A stretch of 64,000 nt of DNA from the NCBI RefSeq assembly GCF_021596945.1, contig NZ_CP063779.1:1897592-1961591 (forward strand). The letters run 5' to 3'. Below are positions 15,051 to 25,113 of the stretch, piece after piece. This stretch comes from Mongoliitalea daihaiensis (GTDB taxonomy: Bacteria > Bacteroidota > Bacteroidia > Cytophagales > Cyclobacteriaceae). Below the pieces are notes generated by a model, which was not told where the DNA came from, searched no databases, and saw only the letters and a program-made list of their open reading frames with translations. Both the position numbers and the translations under genes were made by a program. Position 1 is the stretch's first letter. The number at the start of each line of letters is the position of its first letter.

Positions 15051-18000
15051 ATGATCCCTCTCACACTCGAAATAGAAGGTTTATACTCTTACAAGGAAAG
15101 ACAGGTTGTGGACTTTACTCAGCTTACAGCTGCTGGACTGTTTGGTATTTTTGGGGCAGTAGGTAGTGGAAAGTCTTCCATTTTGGAAGCCATCTTACTT
15201 GCCTTGTATGGAAGCACGGAGCGCTTATCCGATAGGGGCGAGAAAAACAGTATGCTCAATCTACAGTCTGAGGCTGTTAAAATTATCTTCGAATTTCGCT
15301 CAGGTAAAAATAATACCCATACCTATCGATCCCTCTACGCAGCCAAACGCAATCCCAAAAAATTTGAAGAGGTAAAGCCCGCAGAACATACGTTTTACCA
15401 ATGGGAGGATGCTGCTTGGACACCCATAGCCAAAGGAGCAGAGGAGATTTTGGGGATGAAAAAAGAGCATTTCAAACAGACGGTGATCATTCCCCAAGGG
15501 AAATTTAGGGAATTTATTGATTTGACTCCAGGTCCACGAGCCGATATGATGAAGGAACTGTTTGGGCTCGAGCGATTCGACTTAGCTGCAAAGACAGGCG
15601 GATTACTTCGGACTACTAAAGATGAAAAGATTCGCTTGGAAACTCAATTAGCTGGTCTAGAGGGAGTTAACGAGCCAATGCTGAGTAGTAAAAAATCTCA
15701 GGTTCAACAACTCGCTGATGAAGTTGAAAAGCAACAACAAGAATTCAAGCGTCAAGAGCAGGTACTGAAAACCCAGGAAAGCTTGCAAGTAAAATACCAT
15801 GAACTGCAAGGTTTCTTGAAGGAATGGAAGCTTTTGGAAGAAAAAAGACCAGCAATACAAGAAAAGAAAACCATTTGGAAGGAATTTTTGAAAGCCAAAA
15901 CTTACCTCAAACCGGTATGGGAACAGATGCAGGAAAAGAAACTGGATTTGGAGAAGGCCAAGGTTAGTGCGGAAGGTTGTCAGAGATTTAAAGATAGTTA
16001 TGTCGCAGAACTCCAAAAATACGAGCTAGAAGAACAGCAGCTTCGCAAAAAAGCGGAACTTAAGCCCGAGCGGGAAGCTAAAATCCGGGATTTAAAAAGG
16101 GTGATTGACATTCAAGTGATCACACAAGAGGTGGATGCAGCTAAAGCAATCATGGAAAAACTCCTTCCCAGCATCTTGCAAGAAAAAGAGGACCTTCAAG
16201 CCTTGAGCGATCAACTTAAGGCACTGGAACAGCAATTGGATAGCATTCCAACTGTTGATAGCAATGCTTTGGCAGACTTGAAAACAAAAGGCAATAATTT
16301 GCAGCGCATGCAGGAACAGCTTCAAAAGTTGGCCATTGAGCAGCAGAAGTTAACCCAGACCACTGAAAAACTAAAAGATTCAATAAACACCCTTACTAAA
16401 CAAATTCCTGAAAATGAGGGCAACTTCTCGGCCTGGTTGGAGTCTCAAAAAAGCGCCATTCATGCGCTTGAAGCACAAAAAGAAAAATTGATCCAAAAAG
16501 CAGGCTTGGCGGCACATATCCACCTACTGAAGGATAATGAACCTTGCCCGCTTTGTGGGTCTCTGGAACATCCACAGGTATTGGAAAATGAGCCGTCTGA
16601 AGCAATCCAAGCGGTTGTGCATACCATCGAGCAGGCACAAAAGCAATTAGAACAAATCCGATCATTACAGGAAACGGTCAAGCAGGAGGAAATCCGATTA
16701 GAAGGACAGCTTCAGCAGCAAACAATTCTTCAAAAAAATATTCAACAGATACAAGAGGAGCAAAAAGTCGCTTGGGCAAGTTTGCATACTCTTGGAATAG
16801 CCACTTTGGAGAATCTTTTCCAAGCAATCCAAGAAACCGAACAGCATAGTATTGCCAAAGCGGAATTGGAAAAAAACATCAAAAACAAGCGGAAAGCATG
16901 GGATGAACTTCAAAGGAGAGTAACTGAGGAAGAGCAAAAGCTAAGAACTGCCGAGCAACAGCTTTTGGCTTTACAAAGCAAGCAGCTTGCCAAGAGGGAA
17001 GAGATTCAAGATCCAACCTTTTGTCAGCCTTTCTTTGAAAAAGCACCTGCGAGTATTGAGGCAACAATCCAGAAAGTTCAAATTGATATTGACGAAACAG
17101 CCTCCTTATTGGAAGGAAAGCTAAAAGTCATCCAAGACACCAAAACCAAGCAAGCTACCAATCTTTCCAGTCTGCAGTACCACGAAGAATCCATCGTTGC
17201 TACAAATAAGCGTATAGCGCAGTTGGGGGAAGAATTCAAGCAATTGATGTTGATACATGGCTTTGCAAATGAGGAACAATTGATTGCGCTATTCCATCAT
17301 TCCTTGGACGCAGATAAAGTAGATGCAGAAATCCGCCAATTTGAAGACCGGAGTTTATTGGTAAGTACCAAAATAGGAGAACTAACATCAGAAACAGGAG
17401 TAGACGGCTTCAGTCAGGAGTATTTTGAGCAGCTCAAGCAGCAGGTTCAACTTCAAAAAGCAGCCTTAGATTCCCTCCAAAAAGACTTCACCCTTCTAGA
17501 CAAAGAAATCACCACCCTTGAGAAGCAACTTGAAGAGAAGCAACAGCTATTACAGATTTTTTCCCAAGTTGAAAACCGAGAATCCAATCTCAAAGAGTTG
17601 GAAAAACTCTTCAAAGGAAGTGGATTTGTCAAGTATGTCAGTTCCATCTACTTAAAAGAACTCTGCAATACCGCCAATCTTCGCTTTATGAAGCTAACCA
17701 AAAATAGTCTTAGCTTGGAAATTGATGACAACAACACCTTCTGGGTGGTAGATTATCTCAATGGAGGCAAACGACGCCTGCTCAAAACCCTCTCGGGTGG
17801 TCAAACCTTTCAAGCATCCCTCTGTTTGGCATTGGCATTAGCAGAAAAGGTAAAAGCTCTGAATCAAGCCGATCAGTCTTTCTTTTTCTTGGATGAAGGC
17901 TTTGGAGCCTTGGACAAAAACTCCCTCCGGGTAGTCTTCGAAACCCTCAAATCGCTTCGGCATGAAAATCGAATTGTCGGCATCATTTCTCACGTAGAAG

Positions 18001-18080
18001 AACTACAACAGGAAATCGGCGTCTATGCCCAAGTTGAGCTGGATGGAGAGAAGGGAAGTGTGGTTAGTTATTCTTATTAG
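15051..18080 (+). CDS. sbcC: Exonuclease SbcC (Rad50-like SMC ATPase)
   Basis: The 1009-residue ATPase arm of SbcCD. The Walker A motif FGAVGSGKSSILEAIL is near residues 33-48. Long coiled coils (Gln/Glu/Lys-rich) occupy roughly residues 190-480 and 520-870. At their tip is the zinc hook CPLC (Cys499 and Cys502), by which two SbcC molecules dimerise. The C-terminal head has the ABC signature LSGGQTFQASLCLALALAE and Walker B FFFLDEGFGALD near residue 945. It forms a complex with SbcD encoded just upstream. Confidence 0.96.
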   Translation: MIPLTLEIEGLYSYKERQVVDFTQLTAAGLFGIFGAVGSGKSSILEAILLALYGSTERLSDRGEKNSMLNLQSEAVKIIFEFRSGKNNTHTYRSLYAAKRNPKKFEEVKPAEHTFYQWEDAAWTPIAKGAEEILGMKKEHFKQTVIIPQGKFREFIDLTPGPRADMMKELFGLERFDLAAKTGGLLRTTKDEKIRLETQLAGLEGVNEPMLSSKKSQVQQLADEVEKQQQEFKRQEQVLKTQESLQVKYHELQGFLKEWKLLEEKRPAIQEKKTIWKEFLKAKTYLKPVWEQMQEKKLDLEKAKVSAEGCQRFKDSYVAELQKYELEEQQLRKKAELKPEREAKIRDLKRVIDIQVITQEVDAAKAIMEKLLPSILQEKEDLQALSDQLKALEQQLDSIPTVDSNALADLKTKGNNLQRMQEQLQKLAIEQQKLTQTTEKLKDSINTLTKQIPENEGNFSAWLESQKSAIHALEAQKEKLIQKAGLAAHIHLLKDNEPCPLCGSLEHPQVLENEPSEAIQAVVHTIEQAQKQLEQIRSLQETVKQEEIRLEGQLQQQTILQKNIQQIQEEQKVAWASLHTLGIATLENLFQAIQETEQHSIAKAELEKNIKNKRKAWDELQRRVTEEEQKLRTAEQQLLALQSKQLAKREEIQDPTFCQPFFEKAPASIEATIQKVQIDIDETASLLEGKLKVIQDTKTKQATNLSSLQYHEESIVATNKRIAQLGEEFKQLMLIHGFANEEQLIALFHHSLDADKVDAEIRQFEDRSLLVSTKIGELTSETGVDGFSQEYFEQLKQQVQLQKAALDSLQKDFTLLDKEITTLEKQLEEKQQLLQIFSQVENRESNLKELEKLFKGSGFVKYVSSIYLKELCNTANLRFMKLTKNSLSLEIDDNNTFWVVDYLNGGKRRLLKTLSGGQTFQASLCLALALAEKVKALNQADQSFFFLDEGFGALDKNSLRVVFETLKSLRHENRIVGIISHVEELQQEIGVYAQVELDGEKGSVVSYSY

Positions 18081-18328
18081 AGGCTAGAGATGAGGTGTGA
18101 GATAAGAGTCAAGATACGAGAGACGAAAAGCTAGAAAACGAGATTAGAGAATCAACTAATCACTAATCACTTAATAAACTAATCACTAATCACTCAATCT
18201 ACTAATCACTAATCACTCAATCACTAATCACTCAATCAACTAATCACTCAATCAACTAACCACTCAATCAAATAACCACTCAATCAACCAAATCACCTTT
18301 AACTATTTCATTTACTACTTCCAATCGC
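18081..18328. repeat. Low-complexity spacer with degenerate AATCACTAATCACT repeats
   Basis: The first part (about 18083-18150) is purine-rich, with many GAG/AGA words. The second part (about 18155-18295) is a tandem array of short units built from CTAATCACT and CACTCAATCA with irregular spacing. It lies between the convergent sbcC and permease genes. The same two-part composition recurs at 43588-43969. No gene is seen. Confidence 0.75.
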
Positions 18329-19624
18329 TCACCCTTCACCCTTTGCTTTTCCCCTCCATTTGTGGATGATGAAGATAAGCACGCCTATGCCTGTCCACAG
18401 GAAGGTATCCCAGATTTCTTTGGCTTGTGTGCCAGATAGGAGCCATAGCGTGGCAAGAATACCAATGATGGCTAAAGCATTACCGTAACGGACCCTGAAA
18501 TAATCGCGTGTAGTTTGGCTTTTCCGAAGTTTGATCAAAGAAGCGCAGACTAGGGCATACAATATCAAGCGAGCGATGACGGATACGGCAAGAGAGTTCA
18601 TAAAGCCCCAAACGATAGCTACAAACGCTACTAGGCTGGAGAAGAATAAAATAGAAATGTGTGGAGTAGCAAATTTGGGATGAATTTTCCCGAAAAGAGC
18701 CGGTAGTTGATCTTCTCCACTTAAGGCAAAGGGTAATCTGGATCCGCTGAGAATCTGCACATTCAAAGTTCCTAAAATGGAGATCACTGCACCTATCGTA
18801 ATGAACGTTCCTCCCCAGTATCCAAGCATCTGATTCGCTGCATCAGCAAGGGGTTTTTCTGAATTAGCCAAATCTGGAAGCGTTCCGATGGATACGATTT
18901 GAATCAAAATATAAAAACTTGCGATAATGGTAGCTGCCATCATCAATCCATAGGGTAGATTTTTTTTAGGATTGACAATTTCTCCACTATTTACCAATCC
19001 TGCTTCAAAGCCTCCAAATGCAAAAATGAGTAGGAGTGTGGAAGCGGAAAAATCAGCAATACTTGGGACCGGCCCAGGCTCTAAGTAGTCTGTATTGATA
19101 AAAAAGAAGCCAACAATAATGAATAATGCTAGGGGGATTAACTTTGCTACGGTCAATACGTTACTGACCTTGGCTGTATTTTTGACACCTATCCAATTGA
19201 AATACGTGATGATACCTGTAATTAATAGTATCATGCCTATTCGCACTTCCTCTCTTGCAAAAAAGTTGGAAAAAAAAGTCAGGTATAAAATCAATAAATT
19301 GATCAGTGTAGCATAACTGAAGAGGCGGGTAAGCATAAGTAACCAGCCAATGATAAATGCTGGAATAGGCCCAAAAGCTGTGTGAACATACAAATATGGA
19401 CCCCCGGTTTTATCAAATCGCGAACTTACTTCCGCGAAAACCAAAATCAGCACGACCATGACTAGAGCACAGATTAAAAAAGCAGCTATTGAATATACTC
19501 CGGATAAGGCAAAGACCTTAGCAGGCAAAGCAAAGATCCCTGCGCCGATGACCGAATTAATAATCAGAAATACTAGATCCCAGCGCCGAATGCCTCTTTT
19601 GAGTGTTGTTGTTTGGTTTTCCAA
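18329..19624 (-). CDS. APC-superfamily amino acid/polyamine permease
   Basis: A 431-residue inner-membrane transporter with about 12 helices. Helix 1 carries the substrate-binding signature INSVIGAGIFALPAKV (the IGAGIF glycine motif of the APC family). Helix 6 has LLIFAFGGFEAG, the usual F.(A/S)F.G.E region. It probably exchanges or takes up amino acids, but specificity is not predictable. The start is 12 bases from the end of gpsA upstream on the same strand, so it may be the last gene of the plsB-like-gpsA unit. Confidence 0.88.
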   Translation of the reverse strand: MENQTTTLKRGIRRWDLVFLIINSVIGAGIFALPAKVFALSGVYSIAAFLICALVMVVLILVFAEVSSRFDKTGGPYLYVHTAFGPIPAFIIGWLLMLTRLFSYATLINLLILYLTFFSNFFAREEVRIGMILLITGIITYFNWIGVKNTAKVSNVLTVAKLIPLALFIIVGFFFINTDYLEPGPVPSIADFSASTLLLIFAFGGFEAGLVNSGEIVNPKKNLPYGLMMAATIIASFYILIQIVSIGTLPDLANSEKPLADAANQMLGYWGGTFITIGAVISILGTLNVQILSGSRLPFALSGEDQLPALFGKIHPKFATPHISILFFSSLVAFVAIVWGFMNSLAVSVIARLILYALVCASLIKLRKSQTTRDYFRVRYGNALAIIGILATLWLLSGTQAKEIWDTFLWTGIGVLIFIIHKWRGKAKGEG

Positions 19625-19636
19625 AATGGTTGATTT

Positions 19637-20704
19637 TTAAAGAAAATCCACATCCACACTGAACGGATACTTCATTAAATATTGCAAAGCTTCTTCTATT
19701 TTTAGGTCTTCGAATAACACCTTGTAGAGATTTTCCGTGATTGGGGCACGCATATTTCCAGTTCCTTCCAGAAAAGCTTTCATGATTTGGATAGTATTGA
19801 TGCCCTCGGCTGTTTCTTGCATACTTTGCTGGATTTCTGACAGACTTTCGCCCTGTGCCAATCTGTATCCGACGGTGTAATTGCGAGATAACGTAGAATT
19901 ACAAGTAGTGACCAAATCACCTATGCCAGCCAAACCAATGAAGGATTTAATACTCCCTCCTAAGGCATTGCCTAAATAAGCCATCTCTACCATTCCTCTC
20001 GACACCAATAAGCCTTTGGCATTTTCTCCCAATCCCATACCCGCCAAAGCACCTGCTGCAATGGCAATGATATTTTTTAGAACTCCTGATAATTCTACAC
20101 CGATGATATCTGAGTTTCCATAAACCTGAAATTTCTCCGACCGCAATAAGCGTTGCCCCTCCATGATAACTTCATTGTAAGGACTAGCGATGACTGTGGC
20201 AGCTGGATGTCCTAAAATTAGCTCTCGGGCAAGATTTGGTCCTGCTAAGCAGCCTACCCGCACCACAACAGTTTCCTTCAGAATTACCTCACTCATAGTC
20301 AACAGATGATCCCGTTTGATTTTGGGCATATCTTTCAAGGTTTTCCCGGCAGGAAGTGAGAGGCACAATCCTTTAGTACCATGAATGATCATGTGATAAG
20401 GGTATAAAAACGGAGCAAAAGAGCGAATGACCTCCTGAAAACCCGAAGAAGCAATCATAAAAAATAAAACATCACACTGATCGCAGATGAATTTAGGTTC
20501 TTGAGTTGCCTGAATATTTGCATGGATTGCTTGGCCGTCAACACTATGATGCTGATTGATTTCCTCCAAAAGATCCGTTCTTCGCACAAAAGCAATCACC
20601 TCATTTTTTTCAGCAAGCATGTTGGCAATGGCTGTTCCAAAGCTGCCCATACCTACTATACCAATTGCTTTGGGTCTAGAAGAGTTTTTCGAGAGCATAT
20701 CCAT
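19637..20704 (-). CDS. gpsA: NAD(P)H-dependent glycerol-3-phosphate dehydrogenase
   Basis: Makes sn-glycerol-3-phosphate from dihydroxyacetone phosphate for phospholipid synthesis. The Rossmann motif GIVGMGSFGTAIANML is near the N-terminus, and the family core VELSGVLKNIIAIAAG contains the catalytic Lys. At 355 residues it is slightly longer than usual because of the N-terminal segment MDMLSKNSSRPKA. The start (ATG at 20704 or 20698) lies inside the 3' end of the acyltransferase gene, an overlap of about 25-30 bases that suggests coupled translation of two consecutive steps. Confidence 0.94.
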   Translation of the reverse strand: MDMLSKNSSRPKAIGIVGMGSFGTAIANMLAEKNEVIAFVRRTDLLEEINQHHSVDGQAIHANIQATQEPKFICDQCDVLFFMIASSGFQEVIRSFAPFLYPYHMIIHGTKGLCLSLPAGKTLKDMPKIKRDHLLTMSEVILKETVVVRVGCLAGPNLARELILGHPAATVIASPYNEVIMEGQRLLRSEKFQVYGNSDIIGVELSGVLKNIIAIAAGALAGMGLGENAKGLLVSRGMVEMAYLGNALGGSIKSFIGLAGIGDLVTTCNSTLSRNYTVGYRLAQGESLSEIQQSMQETAEGINTIQIMKAFLEGTGNMRAPITENLYKVLFEDLKIEEALQYLMKYPFSVDVDFL

Positions 20705-22475
20705 GTAATCTGTTGTGATAGAAATAGAGTAAATTCATGTCTTGGGTTACGATATTGCCTTGAGCATTGCGTATCAGAGGACGCTTTGCATGGTACATGC
20801 CTACATTATCCAATCCATGTGCGATAAGGTTTTCCATATCTTGCATCATGTGGGGTGCGATATTGACCTTACCCTCTGATTTAAGCTCTAATATTTTTGT
20901 TAAAACATGCTCACATTTTTGTTTAAACAACGAATAGTCTAATTCGATGTCTTCCTCAGGCAACCTCAAAAGGTTGAATAAATCTAACTTTTTATTTTCG
21001 GCTTTGATCATCTGAAAGGCTGTAAATGCAACCAAATGGGAGCTGAAGACCCTGTTATTTTTGTGAAACTCCTCTACGATCCGCTCAGCCAATCGTTTGG
21101 TATATTCCTCTTCACGCTGTTGGTCTACATTGATGGATCCATTACGGATAAAGTAATCTTGCGTTTGGATGAGCCGTCCATTTTTGTCGTAGCTATTGCC
21201 TTCATTGTCCACATAGTTGCCCATGATATCCATTGCTTTGCCGATGGAAACTGAGATATCAGATCCTTTGGTAAAGAATTTAACCAAAAATTTAGAGATT
21301 TTATAAGAGGTAGAAAACTCATCTTTTTCTCTGTAATAACGCTCCTGTCCGGTAATGGATAGATATTCCTGAATCAAAGAGGGAGCTTCCAACACAAAAT
21401 GATAATTGATAGTCACTGGGACAATAAAGATTTTGCCTCCAACATCGAAAAGTCCCTTTTGGTAATTGACACGTTGAGCCTCTATAGCAGTGCTCAAAAG
21501 TCCCAACTTTAGTTTACTTTCTATCATCCCGCTTCGGGATCGAGTGCCACCAGGAAAAAACAAACTGTGTACCCCATATTGAATCGCCTCGGAAGAGTAC
21601 GTCTTCAATGTTTCCAGGTACAAAAGATTTTTTTTACGTCTATCCACTTTATAAGCTCCAAGCGCATTCATGAAGTATGCAAAAATCTGTATGTTGAATA
21701 GGTTCAGGCCAGCACCATAGATAAATGGAGGTAAACCTAAAACAGATATGATCCAACCAATTAAGATGCTATCCAAATTTGAAAAATGCGTAGGAACCAT
21801 TACGATGGTTCCTTTGGAGGCTAGTTCACGAATTTCATCTGTGTAGCCCACTATTTGAATCTTGTCTTGGAGACTGTATTGGTTACTGAATAGGGACTTG
21901 AAACCTTTGACTCGGGCAGCATTGAGAAGACGCCCAAAGCCGAAAGTGACCATCCGCCGTGTAAGTTTATAATGTGAGTGGACAAAATTACTTGCAATCT
22001 CTTCGGCGTATCGGGTGGTGATTTTGTCTAGGATTACGATGTATTTCTCCTTTTTCTGAGCTTTAGGCAAAGCTGTATCGGCAGATATTTGCACCAAAGC
22101 CGACTTTACCTCATTCCAGAAGGAATAATCATCCTCTGGATCCACATCCCAAGGATTTTGTTTGATCCGTTGTTTTTCCCGATAGAGTGTGGTTTCCAAC
22201 TCTTCTTTCAAAAGATCCACGTTGCCATTGGTAATTTCAAGCACAGCATTCTTGCTGGATTCTGCTACTTTTTTGACAAAATCCTTGCGGTTTTTACTTA
22301 ATCGGACCACGGGCCATTCGTCTTTTTTGGGAAGAATGGGCTCATATTTATGTTTGATATATTCGGTTTCCAATGCAGGATATCTTTTGGGATAAAAACA
22401 AAGATAGTAAAAAATAGTAGCCTCTGAATAGAACTTTTTACACAGAAGTTGATTAAGATAGTGTGGATAAACCAA
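20676..22475 (-). CDS. PlsB-like glycerol-3-phosphate/1-acyl-glycerol-3-phosphate acyltransferase
   Basis: A 599-residue acyltransferase. The catalytic HX4D motif is seen in VPTHFSNLDSILIGW (about residues 228-242), and the glycerophosphate-binding FFPGGTRSRSG follows near residue 308. The length and the large flanking helical regions resemble PlsB-type sn-glycerol-3-phosphate acyltransferases rather than the short PlsC. The immediate overlap with gpsA, which makes its likely substrate, supports this. No ATG exists near the N-terminus; the only good candidate start is TTG at 22475, and an in-frame stop lies about 50 bases upstream. Confidence 0.8.
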   Translation of the reverse strand: MVYPHYLNQLLCKKFYSEATIFYYLCFYPKRYPALETEYIKHKYEPILPKKDEWPVVRLSKNRKDFVKKVAESSKNAVLEITNGNVDLLKEELETTLYREKQRIKQNPWDVDPEDDYSFWNEVKSALVQISADTALPKAQKKEKYIVILDKITTRYAEEIASNFVHSHYKLTRRMVTFGFGRLLNAARVKGFKSLFSNQYSLQDKIQIVGYTDEIRELASKGTIVMVPTHFSNLDSILIGWIISVLGLPPFIYGAGLNLFNIQIFAYFMNALGAYKVDRRKKNLLYLETLKTYSSEAIQYGVHSLFFPGGTRSRSGMIESKLKLGLLSTAIEAQRVNYQKGLFDVGGKIFIVPVTINYHFVLEAPSLIQEYLSITGQERYYREKDEFSTSYKISKFLVKFFTKGSDISVSIGKAMDIMGNYVDNEGNSYDKNGRLIQTQDYFIRNGSINVDQQREEEYTKRLAERIVEEFHKNNRVFSSHLVAFTAFQMIKAENKKLDLFNLLRLPEEDIELDYSLFKQKCEHVLTKILELKSEGKVNIAPHMMQDMENLIAHGLDNVGMYHAKRPLIRNAQGNIVTQDMNLLYFYHNRLHGYALEKLF

Positions 22476-22545
22476 AAAGTCAAGATTAACTTGCCTTTCT
22501 AATCGCCTGATGTGTGCCCATTAAACATAAATATTCCATCTGCTT

Positions 22546-22576
22546 TTTGACAACGCTTGAATCCGTTGTATAATTG
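22546..22576 (+). promoter_or_regulatory. Promoter of the polyprenyl synthetase gene
   Basis: TTTG (22546-22549), a 19-base spacer and TATAATTG (22569-22576) match the Bacteroidota consensus with one mismatch. The downstream ATG at 22592 is therefore the start; an in-frame TTG at 22574 falls inside the -7 box. Confidence 0.65.
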
Positions 22577-22591
22577 CATCGTAAATTTCTT

Positions 22592-23566
22592 ATGAAAGCT
22601 GACCTGAAGCAAATACAAGCACCCATCTCTTTCGAAATGGTGGAATTTGAAAAAAAATTCCGTGACTTTATGAAAAGTAAGGTCAAGCTATTGGATCACA
22701 TTACCAATTACATTGTTAGACGCAAAGGAAAACAGATGCGTCCTATGTTTGTCTTTTTGACAGCAGGAGTATGTGGAGGAATTCAGGAGTCTACATACAG
22801 AGGTGCCGCTTTGATAGAACTGTTGCATACAGCTACATTAGTTCATGACGATGTAGTCGACGATGCCAACTATAGAAGAGGTTTTTTTTCAGTCAATGCC
22901 TTGTGGAAAAATAAGATTGCCGTTTTAGTAGGTGACTATTTGCTGTCTAGGGGATTACTGTTATCCGTTGATCATGGAGAGTTTGAATTACTTCGAATTG
23001 TTTCCCAGGCAGTTCGGGAAATGTCCGAAGGGGAGTTGTTGCAAATTGCCAAAGCCCGGAAGCTTGACATCACAGAAGAAGTATATTATACCATTATCCG
23101 TCAAAAAACTGCGAGCTTAATCGCTTCTTGTTGTGCCGTTGGCGCATCTACCACGGATGCTTCTGAGGAGGTGATTGAGCGTATGAAGCTTTTCGGTGAA
23201 AAAGTGGGAATGGCCTTCCAAATAAAAGATGATTTATTCGACTACGGGGAGGATGAAATCGGCAAGCCACTCGGCATCGATATCAAGGAAAAGAAAATGA
23301 CCTTACCACTCATCTATGCCCTCAATAATGCTTCATGGTTAGAAAAGAAAAAAATCATTTACCTGATTCGTAACAAGAATGAAGATAAGAAAGCGGTCAA
23401 CCAAGTAATTGCTTTTGTCAAACAATCAGGAGGGATGGATTATGCAACAAAAGTGATGAATACCTATTTCGAAGAGGCATTGAGTTTACTCGCGGAATTT
23501 CCTGATTCAACGTATAAAGACTCGTTGGAGGCCTTGGTAAGATATACCATAGAAAGGAAAAAATAG
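22592..23566 (+). CDS. Polyprenyl diphosphate synthase (octaprenyl/heptaprenyl type)
   Basis: A 324-residue trans-prenyltransferase that extends a prenyl diphosphate chain with isopentenyl diphosphate, probably for the menaquinone side chain. The first aspartate-rich motif is HDDVVDDANYRRG (DDxxD type) and the second is IKDDLFDYGEDEIGKPLGID. The segment GKQMRP gives the conserved Lys-Arg for diphosphate binding. Chain length cannot be read confidently. The ATG at 22592 is placed by the promoter just upstream. Confidence 0.92.
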   Translation: MKADLKQIQAPISFEMVEFEKKFRDFMKSKVKLLDHITNYIVRRKGKQMRPMFVFLTAGVCGGIQESTYRGAALIELLHTATLVHDDVVDDANYRRGFFSVNALWKNKIAVLVGDYLLSRGLLLSVDHGEFELLRIVSQAVREMSEGELLQIAKARKLDITEEVYYTIIRQKTASLIASCCAVGASTTDASEEVIERMKLFGEKVGMAFQIKDDLFDYGEDEIGKPLGIDIKEKKMTLPLIYALNNASWLEKKKIIYLIRNKNEDKKAVNQVIAFVKQSGGMDYATKVMNTYFEEALSLLAEFPDSTYKDSLEALVRYTIERKK

Positions 23567-23619
23567 TTTTTTTTGACAAAGGTTTATTGTAAATTTATAC
23601 GCGATCAAACCTATTTTTC

Positions 23620-25056
23620 ATGTCACATACTGATTCCCGAAGAGCAGCAGTCCGTCTTTATTCAAAGCTAAAATATGGATGGGTTTGGGCTACCACCTCC
23701 TTTGCAGGTAATTTTATCCTTGCACTGGTCACTACTTCTTTTTTTAGTAATTTGGAGTATGGTCAAGAGGTGAATTATGTTTTTTTCTTGGCAGTTTTAG
23801 CTGTTGGCCTCTGGGTTACAGAAGCCATCCCGCCTTTCGCTGTAGGGATTTTTATTTTCACAGGAATTCTCCTTGGTTTTGGGACAGATTACATTCTAGA
23901 TGACGCCAAAAAACCAATTGAAATGTATCTGGGCACCTGGACCAGCAATGTTATTTGGCTTTTGCTGGGAGGTTTTTTCTTGGCAGAAGGTATGAGTATT
24001 GTGGGATTAGATCGGGATCTTTTCAAAATGACGATTAAACGATTTGGTACTGAACCGAATCGTCTACTGCTAGGACTCATGTTGATGACAGGCATTGCAA
24101 GTATGGTGATGTCAAATACTGCTACTACGGCCATGATGATCTCTTCCATTTTACCAGTAGTACGAATGTTGGGTAAGAATTCGCCTTATTCAATTGCACT
24201 TTTGGTGGGAATTCCTGCCGCTGCTACTTTGGGAGGTATGGGTACTATTATCGGAAGTACACCAAATGCAATTGCGGTAGGTGCTCTTCAAAAAGAAGGG
24301 ATTAATATTACGTTTATCGATTGGATGATTTTTGGTATTCCAATTGCGTTCATCACATTGTACCTATTTTGGTGGTTTTTGAAAAAGCGTTTAAAGCTTG
24401 ATGGTATCACATTAGACTTGGCTGAAATCACTAAGTCAAGACCAGATAATAGACCAAAGTTTGAGAAAAATGCAGTCCTATTTACTCTAATTGTTACCGT
24501 TTCAGCATGGTTGACTGAACCTATTCACGGCCTTCCAATTGCAGCCACCTCTGCTATTCCAATAGTGCTTTTGACCATGTTACAAGTAGTCCGTGCGGAA
24601 GATGTTCGCAAGTTACCATGGGATACTCTCATGTTGGTAGCTGGTGGCCTTGCCTTGGGTATCGCTATGGTGGATGTGGGACTAACGGACATCATAATGG
24701 AAAGTATATCAACTTTACCAGTTCCTATTTTTGTAGTAGCTGCTATTTTTGCATTTGTTGGAGTCTCTATTTCCAATATTATGAGCAATACGGCAGCTGC
24801 ATCCATTCTGGTTCCATTAGGGTTGGCTTTACCCGGTATTTGGGGGTTGGCTACACCATTGATAGTAGCGATCAGCTGTTCTTGTGCGTTATTACTCCCT
24901 GTTTCCACCCCATCTAACGCTATATCATTCTCTACAGGTTTGGTGGAACAAAAGAGCTTCCGTCCTGGAGGACTTTTGATGATGCTTATCGGGCCAATTT
25001 TAGGCTTTATTACCGTAGTGGGATACGTCTTGGTTTTTAAATCCAATGGCTTCTAA
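23620..25056 (+). CDS. DASS-family (SLC13) sodium-coupled anion symporter
   Basis: A 478-residue membrane protein with about 11-12 helices. The two family signature hairpins are visible: SNTATTAMMISSILP (about residues 165-179, the SNT motif that binds Na+ and carboxylate) and SNIMSNTAAASILVP (about 385-399), its inverted-repeat partner. A third conserved segment is STPSNAI. Substrates in the family are dicarboxylates, citrate, sulfate or phosphate. The conserved WVTEAIPPFAVGIF near residue 70 is also typical. Confidence 0.92.
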   Translation: MSHTDSRRAAVRLYSKLKYGWVWATTSFAGNFILALVTTSFFSNLEYGQEVNYVFFLAVLAVGLWVTEAIPPFAVGIFIFTGILLGFGTDYILDDAKKPIEMYLGTWTSNVIWLLLGGFFLAEGMSIVGLDRDLFKMTIKRFGTEPNRLLLGLMLMTGIASMVMSNTATTAMMISSILPVVRMLGKNSPYSIALLVGIPAAATLGGMGTIIGSTPNAIAVGALQKEGINITFIDWMIFGIPIAFITLYLFWWFLKKRLKLDGITLDLAEITKSRPDNRPKFEKNAVLFTLIVTVSAWLTEPIHGLPIAATSAIPIVLLTMLQVVRAEDVRKLPWDTLMLVAGGLALGIAMVDVGLTDIIMESISTLPVPIFVVAAIFAFVGVSISNIMSNTAAASILVPLGLALPGIWGLATPLIVAISCSCALLLPVSTPSNAISFSTGLVEQKSFRPGGLLMMLIGPILGFITVVGYVLVFKSNGF

Positions 25057-25113
25057 GAATGAAGGTTACGAAAAGTTTTCCTCCAGCGGGCAAATAGAAA
25101 TAGCAGGCCTAAG

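Noticed and set aside
18155-18295. Possible CRISPR array in the CTAATCACT repeat tract
   Set aside because: Units are short (9-18 bases) and irregular, with no constant repeat of 24-40 bases, no spacers and no cas genes nearby.
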